From Actinomycetes bacterium (GTDB taxonomy: Bacteria; Actinomycetota; Coriobacteriia; Anaerosomatales; JAJZPX01): a stretch of DNA of 15,201 nt. The position numbers and the translations under genes were made by a program. The notes beneath the pieces were generated by a model. That model saw nothing but the letters and a program-made list of their open reading frames with translations. It searched no databases and was not told the origin of the DNA. Where the stretch lies: positions 1 to 15,201 of the forward strand of contig JAJZPX010000014.1 of the NCBI GenBank assembly GCA_021811025.1. Reading direction: 5' to 3'. Below, piece after piece: positions 1 to 6,267 of the stretch (position 1 is the stretch's first letter; each line of letters opens with the position of its first letter).

Positions 1-100
1 CTCGATCGCCGGGGACGACACGATCCTCGTCATCGCCAAGACCGTCGACGACGCCGAGCAGCTCGTCGACCACCTCGACAAGTTCCGCGGCAACCTGTAA
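1..100 (+). CDS. argR: Arginine repressor ArgR, C-terminal fragment (5' end outside window)
   Basis: The frame is open from base 2 to the TAA at 98-100 and encodes about 32 residues beginning SIAGDDTILVIAKT. This matches the end of the ArgR C-terminal domain, where the G-D-D-T-I-L-V-I strand forms part of the hexamer core that binds arginine; the last helix reads AEQLVDHLDKF. In the family, ArgR is a DNA-binding repressor (an activator of catabolism in some species) that senses L-arginine and controls the arg genes. Its position 35 bases upstream of argG fits the common actinobacterial order in which argR closes the arg biosynthesis cluster ahead of argG and argH. The DNA-binding N-terminus is not in view, so the call rests on this short motif and on context. 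Confidence 0.85.
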   Translation, partial: SIAGDDTILVIAKTVDDAEQLVDHLDKFRGNL

Positions 101-135
101 CCGCCACGTCCGCAACAAGAGGAAGGCTTGAGCTC

Positions 136-1362
136 GTGAGCAGGGAGAAGTGCGTACTCGCGTATTCGGGCGGCCTCGACACCTCGGTCGCCATCAAGTG
201 GCTGACGGAGGAACGCGGCTTCGACGTCGTCGCGCTGGCGGTCGACGTGGGTCAGGAGCGCCAGGACCTCGAGTTCGTCCGGCGCAAGGCGCTCGAGATC
301 GGCGCCGTGGAGTCGATCGTGAAGGACGTGCGCGAGGAGTTCGTCGAGGAGTTCCTGTCCAGGGCGCTTCGGGCGAACGCGCTGTACGAGAACAAGTATC
401 CGCTGGTCAGCGCGCTTTCTCGGCCGATCATCGTGAAGCACCTGGTCGAGGAGGCGCATCGCACCGGCGCGAGCTGCGTCGCGCACGGCTGCACCGGGAA
501 GGGCAACGACCAGGTGCGCTTCGAGGTGGGCGTGGCGGCGCTCGACCCGGATCTGCTCGTGCTCGCCCCGGTGCGCGACTGGCCGCTGCGCACGCGCGAG
601 GAGGAGATGGACTACGCCCGCGAGCACGGCGTCCCCGTCCCCACGACGAAGAAGTCGCCGTACTCGATCGACGACAACCTCTGGGGCCGCACGATCGAGT
701 GCGGCGTGCTCGAGGACCCGTGGGTCGAACCGCCCGATGACATCTACACGCTGACCGCGGACGCGCGAGGCGACGCCTGCGGCGATCCCGAGTACGTCGA
801 GCTGTCGTTCGAGGCGGGGCTGCCGGTTGCGCTCGACGGGCAACGCAAGAGCTTCCACGAGATCATCGTGGCGATCAACGACGTCGCGGGGCGGCACGGC
901 TTCGGGCGGATCGACATGATCGAGAACAGGCTGGTGGGCCTGAAGTCGCGGGAGATCTACGAGGTGCCGGGCGCGCTGACGCTAATCCAGGCGCACAAGG
1001 CGCTCGAGGATCTGTGCCTCGAGCGCGACCTGCTGCACTTCAAGCTCGGCATCGAGCAGAAGTGGGCCGAGCTCGTCTACTACGGCTTGTGGTACTCCCC
1101 GCTGAAGGAAGCGCTCGACGGCTTCGTCTCGACCACGCAGAAGCTCGTGACGGGCGATGTGCGCCTGCGGTTCTTCAAGGGCAGCTGCGTCGTGGTCGGG
1201 CGGCGCAGCGACTACTCGCTGTACGATTACAACCTCGCCACGTACGACGCCGCCGACAGCTTCGACCACACCGCCGCGCGCGGCTTCGTCGAGCTGTGGG
1301 GCCTGCCGACGAAGGTCTGGGCGAGGCAGCGCCGGAAGACCGGGAAGGAAGGCGAGGTCTAG
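136..1362 (+). CDS. argG: Argininosuccinate synthase
   Basis: The product is 408 residues, the normal family length. It joins citrulline and aspartate with ATP to give argininosuccinate, the penultimate step of arginine synthesis, in the cytoplasm. The N-terminal ATP pyrophosphatase loop AYSGGLDTSVAI lies at residues 9-20, and the citrulline/aspartate-binding segment AHGCTGKGNDQVRFE at about 116-130. The GTG start at 136 has a good ribosome-binding site, GAGGAAGG at 119-126, nine bases upstream; a TTG at 128 is followed by an in-frame stop and is excluded. The gap from argR is only 35 bases with no clear terminator, so co-transcription with argR is likely. The stop overlaps the argH start by one base (TAGTG), which suggests coupled translation. 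ArgR control is inferred from context; I could not identify a convincing ARG box in the short gap. Confidence 0.98.
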   Translation: MSREKCVLAYSGGLDTSVAIKWLTEERGFDVVALAVDVGQERQDLEFVRRKALEIGAVESIVKDVREEFVEEFLSRALRANALYENKYPLVSALSRPIIVKHLVEEAHRTGASCVAHGCTGKGNDQVRFEVGVAALDPDLLVLAPVRDWPLRTREEEMDYAREHGVPVPTTKKSPYSIDDNLWGRTIECGVLEDPWVEPPDDIYTLTADARGDACGDPEYVELSFEAGLPVALDGQRKSFHEIIVAINDVAGRHGFGRIDMIENRLVGLKSREIYEVPGALTLIQAHKALEDLCLERDLLHFKLGIEQKWAELVYYGLWYSPLKEALDGFVSTTQKLVTGDVRLRFFKGSCVVVGRRSDYSLYDYNLATYDAADSFDHTAARGFVELWGLPTKVWARQRRKTGKEGEV

Positions 1363-2780
1363 TGGCGGACGCGCCGAAGACCCCCTGGGGCGGGCGGTTC
1401 AGCAAGCCCACCGACGAGTTCGTCGTCGAGTTCGGCGCGTCGCTGCCGGTCGACAAGCGCCTCGCCGGCGAGGATGTCCGCGGGTCGATCGCCTGGGCGA
1501 AGATGCTCGGCGAGCGCGGCATCGTCACGCCCGAGGAGGCCAAGAAGCTGACGCGCGGGCTCGCCAAGGTGCGCGCCGAGATCGAGGACGGCAAGTTCGA
1601 GTTCGACCCGGCCGACGAGGACATCCACATGGCGGTCGAGCGCCGGCTGACGGAGATCGTCGGCCCGGTGGGTGGCAAGCTGCACACGGGGCGGTCGCGC
1701 AACGACCAGGTCGCAGTCGACTCGCGGATGTACGCGAAGCGCGCGGCGCTCGAGCTCGCCCGCGCGCTCACGGCGCTGCGCGCGACGCTCGCAAGCCTCG
1801 CCGAGGAGCACCTCGGCGTCGTGATGCCGGGCTACACGCATCTCCAGCGCGCCCAGCCGGTGCTCTTCTCGCACCACGTGCTCGCGTACTTCTGGATGCT
1901 GGCGCGCGACGTCGTGCGGCTGCGCGCGGCGTTCATCGCCGCGGACGTCATGCCCCTCGGCAGCGCGGCGCTCGCCGGCACGACGTTCCCGATCGACCGC
2001 CGCGCGCTCGCGGCCGAGCTCGGCTTCGGAACGCTCTCGGAGAACTCGATCGACGCCGTGTCGGACCGCGACTTCCTGCTGGACCTCGCGTACGCGTGCT
2101 CGGTCGCGATGCTGCACCTCTCGAGGCTGTGCGAGGAGCTCGTGCTGTGGTCGTCCCAGGAGTTCGGATTCGTCACCATGGACGACGCGTACGCCACGGG
2201 AAGCTCGATAATGCCCCAGAAGAAGAACCCGGACGTGGCGGAGCTGGTCCGCGGCAAGTCGGGGCGCGTCTTCGGCGACCTCACCGCGCTCCTCGTGCTG
2301 ATGAAGGGCCTGCCGCTCGCGTACGACAAGGACATGCAGGAGGACAAGGAGGCCGCGTTCGACGCCGTCGACACGCTCGCCGCGTGCGTCCGCGCCGTCG
2401 ACGGGATGGTCGCGACGATGCGGGTGAACGAGGGCGTCATGCGCGCGGCCGCCGAGGGAGGCTTCATGGCCGCGACGGACCTGGCGGACTACCTCGCGGG
2501 CAAGGGCGTGCCATTCCGGGAGGCGCACGAGGTCGTCGGGAAGCTGGTGGCGAAACTGGAGGCATCGGATCGGACGCTCGCCGATGCGACGATAGAGGAC
2601 CTGAAGGCGGCGTCCGAGGAGTTCGGCGAGGAAGCGGTGGCGCTCGTGGGCGCCGATGAGGTCGTGAGGCGCCGGCAGAGCGCGGGCGGGACGAACCCGG
2701 ATCGCGTCAAGCAGCAGCTCCAGGCCGCGCGCGCCACGCTCGCCGCGGACGAGGCGGCGTTCGAGAACGCCGCGGTGTAG
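1362..2780 (+). CDS. argH: Argininosuccinate lyase
   Basis: This gene encodes a 472-residue enzyme of the fumarase/aspartase superfamily that splits argininosuccinate into arginine and fumarate. The superfamily signature GSSIMPQKKNP is at residues 280-290, with the likely catalytic serine at 282. The HTGRSRNDQVA substrate-binding segment is at 108-118, and GYTHLQRAQP with the conserved histidine is at 157-166. The open frame extends much further upstream inside argG, but that extension is arginine-rich and unlike the family. The GTG at 1362, overlapping the argG stop, gives the expected VADAPKTPWGGRF N-terminus and has AAGGAAGG at 1345-1352 and GAGG at 1354-1357 in front. The enzyme forms tetramers with active sites made from three subunits (family knowledge). 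With argG it completes arginine synthesis and was probably transcribed with it. Confidence 0.98.
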   Translation: MADAPKTPWGGRFSKPTDEFVVEFGASLPVDKRLAGEDVRGSIAWAKMLGERGIVTPEEAKKLTRGLAKVRAEIEDGKFEFDPADEDIHMAVERRLTEIVGPVGGKLHTGRSRNDQVAVDSRMYAKRAALELARALTALRATLASLAEEHLGVVMPGYTHLQRAQPVLFSHHVLAYFWMLARDVVRLRAAFIAADVMPLGSAALAGTTFPIDRRALAAELGFGTLSENSIDAVSDRDFLLDLAYACSVAMLHLSRLCEELVLWSSQEFGFVTMDDAYATGSSIMPQKKNPDVAELVRGKSGRVFGDLTALLVLMKGLPLAYDKDMQEDKEAAFDAVDTLAACVRAVDGMVATMRVNEGVMRAAAEGGFMAATDLADYLAGKGVPFREAHEVVGKLVAKLEASDRTLADATIEDLKAASEEFGEEAVALVGADEVVRRRQSAGGTNPDRVKQQLQAARATLAADEAAFENAAV

Positions 2781-2798
2781 CCCGGACGTGCGTTCGGG
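2781..2798 (+). terminator. Weak hairpin directly after argH
   Basis: Starting on the first base after the argH stop, CCCGGA and TTCGGG can pair (six pairs, one G-T) around a six-base loop. No T-run follows, so this may slow rather than end transcription before polX. The remaining bases to 2840 hold only the polX ribosome-binding site. Confidence 0.25.
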
Positions 2799-2830
2799 GA
2801 GGGTGGCTTCGGGAATCACCGTTGCGAGAC

Positions 2831-2835
2831 GGAGG
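2831..2835 (+). promoter_or_regulatory. Ribosome-binding site setting the polX GTG start
   Basis: GGAGG lies five bases before the GTG at 2841 and fixes that codon as the start of polX. An open frame in another phase beginning at 2822 covers the same stretch, but it has no such site and no family match. Confidence 0.8.
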
Positions 2836-2840
2836 ACGAC

Positions 2841-4586
2841 GTGCCCGAACTCGACAACGCTGCCATCGCCGGCACGCTCGACACGATGGGAGACCTGCTG
2901 GAGGTCTCCGGTGCCGACAAGTTCCGCGTGCTGAGCTACCACAAGGCGGCCCACTCGATCCGCGCATGGCCCGAGCCGCTGTCGCGTCTGTCGGCCGAGG
3001 GGCGCCTGACGGACGTGCCGGGCGTCGGCAAGAAGCTCGCCGCGTCGATCGCCGAGATCTTCGAGACCGGCACGTTCCAGGAGTACGAGGAGCTCAAGTC
3101 GACGTTTACCCCGTCGCTCGCGAAGCTCATGGATGTCCCCGGCCTCGGTCCCAAGCGCGCCAGGCTGCTCCACGACGCCCTCGGCGTGTGCACGGTCGAG
3201 GATCTCGAGCGCGCGCTCGCGGACGGCACGATCGCGCAGGTGCCCGGGTTCAAGGAGAAGACGGTCGCCGCGATAGCGGCGAACCTCGAGCACGTGAAGA
3301 AGCACGCCGAGCGAATCCTGCTGATGGACGCGCTGCCGCTCGCGACCGGCCTCGCCGAGGAGCTGCGGGCGCTCCAGGGCGTCGAGCACGCCGAGCCGGC
3401 CGGCAGCATCCGTCGCTGGGAGCCCACCGTGGGCGACATCGACGTCATCGTCGCCTCGGCCGAGCCGGCGGCCGTTCACGCGCAGGTCCGCAAGCTGCCG
3501 CTGGTGGCGCGTGTGCTCGCGGGCGGCGAGTCGAAGACGAGCGTCGTGACCACCAGCGGGCGGCAGGCCGACATACGCGTCGTGACGACGGAGCAGTACG
3601 GCGCCGCGCTCCAGTACTTCACGGGCGACAAGGAGCACAACATCCGATTGCGGGAGATCGCGAAGCGCCGCGGGCTGAAGGTCAACGAGTACGGCGTCTT
3701 TCGGGTGAAGGACGACCGGAGGGTGGCGGGACGGACGGAGGAGAGCGTATACGCGGCGCTCGGGATGGAGTGCCCGCCGCCCGAGATCCGCACGAATTCG
3801 GGCGAGATCGAGGCAGCGCAAGAGCACGAGCTGCCGCGTCTCGTCACGCTCGGCGACGTCCGCGGGGACCTCCACGCTCACACGACCTCCACCGACGCGA
3901 AGTCCACGGTCGAGGAGAACCGCGCGATGGCGGCGGAGCTCGGCTACGAGTACGTTGCGGTGACCGACCACGCGTACGACCTGCGCATGGTGAAGGGCCT
4001 CTCGATCGAGCAGCTGGAGGAGCAGTGGGCGCACGTCGACGAGCTCAACGCGAAGGGCGGCCGGCCGCACGTGCTCAAGGGGATCGAGCTGAACGTCGGG
4101 GCGAAAGGCGGAGTGGACTATCCGGACGAGGTGCTCGCGCACTTCGACTTCTGCATCGCCTCGATCCACGGGGGAATGCAGCAATCGCGAGAGGCGCTTA
4201 CGCACAGGCTGCTCACCGCCATGGAGAACCCCTACGTCGACGTCATCGGGCACTGCACCGGGAGGATCCTCGGCCGGCGCGACCCGATGGACCTGGACAT
4301 GGAGGCGGTCCTGCGCAAGGCGGGGGAGACGGGAACGATCATGGAGATCAACGCGTATCCGGACCGCCTCGACCTGTCCGCCGAGCACATCCGCATGGCC
4401 CGCCGCTTCGGCGTGAGGTTCGCGCTCGGGACGGACGCGCACCGCTGCGAGCAGATGCGGTTCATGCAGTACGGCGTCGCCACCGCTCGCCGAGGCTGGG
4501 TCACGCCCGGCGAGCTGCTGAACGCTCAGCCGCTGAAGGTGCTGAGACGGTGGCTGAAGCGGGCAGCGCTGACGCGTATGCGGTGA
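2841..4586 (+). CDS. polX: DNA polymerase X family protein with C-terminal PHP nuclease domain
   Basis: The product is 581 residues, typical for bacterial PolX. Residues 1-90 form the 8-kDa-like domain with a helix-hairpin-helix (DVPGVGKKLAASI near 58-70). A second hairpin follows (DVPGLGPKRARLL, about 98-110). The palm carries GSIRR (188-192) and the metal-binding D199-x-D201, with a third aspartate at D244. From about 340 a PHP domain follows with its usual ligands: H345, H347, D352, H377, E416, H443, H471, D532 and H534, in motifs DLHAH, TDH, GIELN, SIHGG, GHCTGR and GTDAH. In the family the polymerase fills short gaps during base excision repair, and the PHP part is a Mn-dependent 3'-5' exonuclease/AP endonuclease. 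Both active sites look complete. Small departures are Ala for the usual Gly after D352, and Cys in HCTGR where Pro is common. The gene sits just before mpg, a base-excision glycosylase, which fits a repair role. Confidence 0.95.
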   Translation: MPELDNAAIAGTLDTMGDLLEVSGADKFRVLSYHKAAHSIRAWPEPLSRLSAEGRLTDVPGVGKKLAASIAEIFETGTFQEYEELKSTFTPSLAKLMDVPGLGPKRARLLHDALGVCTVEDLERALADGTIAQVPGFKEKTVAAIAANLEHVKKHAERILLMDALPLATGLAEELRALQGVEHAEPAGSIRRWEPTVGDIDVIVASAEPAAVHAQVRKLPLVARVLAGGESKTSVVTTSGRQADIRVVTTEQYGAALQYFTGDKEHNIRLREIAKRRGLKVNEYGVFRVKDDRRVAGRTEESVYAALGMECPPPEIRTNSGEIEAAQEHELPRLVTLGDVRGDLHAHTTSTDAKSTVEENRAMAAELGYEYVAVTDHAYDLRMVKGLSIEQLEEQWAHVDELNAKGGRPHVLKGIELNVGAKGGVDYPDEVLAHFDFCIASIHGGMQQSREALTHRLLTAMENPYVDVIGHCTGRILGRRDPMDLDMEAVLRKAGETGTIMEINAYPDRLDLSAEHIRMARRFGVRFALGTDAHRCEQMRFMQYGVATARRGWVTPGELLNAQPLKVLRRWLKRAALTRMR

Positions 4587-4597
4587 GAAGGGCCTGA

Positions 4598-4605
4598 TAT
4601 ACAAT
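4598..4605 (+). promoter_or_regulatory. Candidate -10 element just before mpg
   Basis: TATACAAT stands out as the only AT-rich patch between polX and mpg and contains two overlapping -10 hexamers (TATACA, TACAAT). A start site about seven bases downstream would fall near 4610-4612, only a few bases before the ATG at 4615, giving a near-leaderless mRNA. No good -35 is visible, and the only purine run (AAGG at 4609-4612) is too close to the ATG to serve as a normal ribosome-binding site. Confidence 0.45.
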
Positions 4606-4614
4606 CGCAAGGCC

Positions 4615-5265
4615 ATGCCCTTCGACCTCCCCTCAGCCGCTCTCCTGCCATCGCAGTTCTTCGAGCGCGACACCGTGACCGTCGCACGTGAGCTGCTGGG
4701 TAAGATTCTGGTAAGCCTCGCGGACGACACTCTCACCGGAGGGAGGATCGTCGAGACCGAGGCGTATCTCGGGCCGGGCGATCCGGGGTCCCATGCGTAC
4801 AGGGGGATGACTCCGCGCACCAGCGTTATGTTCGGGCCGGCGGGGGTGACTTACGTCTACTTCACATACGGTAACCACCACATGCTGAACCTCATAACAG
4901 AGCGGGACGGAGTCGCCGGCGGCGTGCTCATCCGCGCGCTGCAGCCGTTGTTCGGCATCGAGGAGATGGAGCGCCGGAGGCGCGGCGTCCCGCTGAAGGA
5001 TCTCGCCAACGGCCCCGGCAAGCTGGCGGCCGCGCTCGGAGTCGACCTCCGCGACTACGGCATCGTACTCGGACACGGGCGGATCGCCGTGTACGACGCC
5101 CCGCCCCCGCCCGAACTCATCGCCGTCTCCGGCCGCGTCGGGCTTTCGAGGGGCTGGGAGACTCCTCTGCGCTACTACCTGCAAGGTAACCCCTTCGTCT
5201 CGAAGGGAAGGACCGGTCAGCCGAGGAACCCCGCGGCGAGCGGGAGCGAGGGAGCAAGCGAGTGA
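4615..5265 (+). CDS. mpg: DNA-3-methyladenine glycosylase (AAG/MPG family)
   Basis: This 216-residue protein belongs to the eukaryotic-type alkyladenine DNA glycosylase family, which flips out alkylated or deaminated purines (3-methyladenine, hypoxanthine) and cuts the N-glycosidic bond. The segment RIVETEAYLG (44-53) aligns with the human active-site region: E49 matches the catalytic glutamate, Y51 and H60 the base pocket, and Y82 and Y85 in YVYFTYG the pocket and wedge tyrosines. ANGPGKLAAALGV (131-143) and GRVGLSRGWETPLRYYL (173-189) are further family signatures. Length is normal, and the last 15 or so residues are a loose Gly/Ser/Pro tail. The ATG at 4615 lacks a clear ribosome-binding site but follows a -10-like TATACAAT, so the gene may have its own near-leaderless promoter. 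Its stop overlaps the start of the next gene by four bases (GTGA). Confidence 0.95.
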   Translation: MPFDLPSAALLPSQFFERDTVTVARELLGKILVSLADDTLTGGRIVETEAYLGPGDPGSHAYRGMTPRTSVMFGPAGVTYVYFTYGNHHMLNLITERDGVAGGVLIRALQPLFGIEEMERRRRGVPLKDLANGPGKLAAALGVDLRDYGIVLGHGRIAVYDAPPPPELIAVSGRVGLSRGWETPLRYYLQGNPFVSKGRTGQPRNPAASGSEGASE

Positions 5266-6215
5266 AGCTGGGAGAGATCTACAGGCACTGCGTCGAGAAG
5301 GGCATGACCGAGGACGCGCGCGGCAGCGAGGAGCTGCGGCGGGTCATGGACGAGACGCGCAAGGAGTACGACAAGCTAGACGACGACGAGAAGGAGTTCT
5401 TCGACACGGAACGGTTCGCGAACCCCTACGCGGACACCCGGATCGCTTGGGGGGATCCGGAGCTCGAGGTGCGGGGGCTCGTCACCGGCATCGACATGCA
5501 GGTCGGGGAGGTGCTCCTCGCGGATCGACTGCGTGAGAAGGGACAGAGGATCGATCTCGTGCTCGCACATCATCCGGAAGGCCCGGGCTTCGCGAACCTG
5601 GACCAGGTGATGTACATGCAGGCAGACCTGTGGCACGCAGTGGGCGTGCGGCTGGGAGCGGCCGACGCCCTCATCGCCCCACGAGCGCAGGAGGTTCGTC
5701 GTCGAATCTCCCCGGCGAATCACTATCAGGCCGTGGACGCCGCACGGCTGCTGGGTCTCGCCTCGATGTCGTGCCACACACCCGCGGACAACTGCGTGAA
5801 CGCGTACGTGCAGCGGTATCTCGACGAGCGGCAGCCGCGCGCGCTGCGCGACGTGGTGAAGGCGCTGAGAGGGATACCCGAGTACCGCGACGCAGCGGTG
5901 AAGGGGTACGGCCCGGAGATAGTGCTGGGCTCGGAGGAGCGGCGCGCGGGGCGCATCGCCGTGGACATGACGGGCGGCACCGAGGGCCCGGCGGGCGCGT
6001 TGGAGAAGCTCTCGGACGCCGGCGTCGACGCTCTGGTCGGGATGCACTACTCGGAGGAGCACCGCAAGCGCGCCGAGGAGCTGAACGTGGCGCTCGTCGT
6101 GGCCGGGCACGTTAGCTCCGACGCCCTCGGCATGAACCTCGTGCTGGACGGGATCGAGGCGGCCGGGGTGGACATCGTGTGCACGTCGGGGATGGTGCGC
6201 GTCAGCCGGGCGTAG
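5262..6215 (+). CDS. NIF3-family protein (DUF34, di-metal-binding; function unresolved)
   Basis: The 317-residue product resembles the NGG1p-interacting-factor-3 family. These are widespread proteins with two metal ions in a conserved pocket, often labelled GTP cyclohydrolase 1 type 2 although that activity is doubtful. Probable metal-ligand motifs are AHHPEG (102-107, H103/H104), NHYQAVDAARLL (153-164), CHTPADN (171-177), MHYSEEH (261-267) and GHVSSD (282-287). Residues 1-60 are a charged, probably helical extension before the core, as in the roughly 310-residue version I associate with anaerobes. The GTG start overlaps the mpg stop (GTGA) and has GAGGGAG at 5248-5254, seven bases upstream; translational coupling with mpg is likely. 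The location behind polX and mpg invites a link to nucleic-acid damage or nucleotide clean-up, but that is inference only. Family assignment is firm; function is not. Confidence 0.85.
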   Translation: MKLGEIYRHCVEKGMTEDARGSEELRRVMDETRKEYDKLDDDEKEFFDTERFANPYADTRIAWGDPELEVRGLVTGIDMQVGEVLLADRLREKGQRIDLVLAHHPEGPGFANLDQVMYMQADLWHAVGVRLGAADALIAPRAQEVRRRISPANHYQAVDAARLLGLASMSCHTPADNCVNAYVQRYLDERQPRALRDVVKALRGIPEYRDAAVKGYGPEIVLGSEERRAGRIAVDMTGGTEGPAGALEKLSDAGVDALVGMHYSEEHRKRAEELNVALVVAGHVSSDALGMNLVLDGIEAAGVDIVCTSGMVRVSRA

Positions 6216-6227
6216 GCACCCAGGCGA

Positions 6228-6262
6228 ACGTGAAGGCTCGGCGGCAAGCCGGGCCTTCACGT
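6228..6262. terminator. Bidirectional hairpin between convergent genes
   Basis: The arms ACGTGAAGGC and GCCTTCACGT pair perfectly. The stem continues inward with a T-G wobble and CGGC/GCCG, giving about 15 pairs around the loop GGCAA. It lies in the 52-base gap between the NIF3-family stop (6215) and the stop of the leftward PBP gene (6268), so it can serve both transcripts. There is no T-run on either side, so termination may depend on the very stable stem. Confidence 0.75.
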
Positions 6263-6267
6263 GGCCG

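Noticed and set aside
1014..1361. Upstream extension of the argH frame inside argG
   Set aside because: The extension is arginine-rich and non-homologous. The GTG at 1362, overlapping the argG stop, gives the family N-terminus and a ribosome-binding site.
1359..4820. Very long open frame on the minus strand opposite argH, polX and the mpg start
   Set aside because: It is a mirror of GC-rich codon use in genuine genes on the plus strand. Its translation is Arg/His/Leu-rich with no recognisable family, and argH, polX and mpg are certain.
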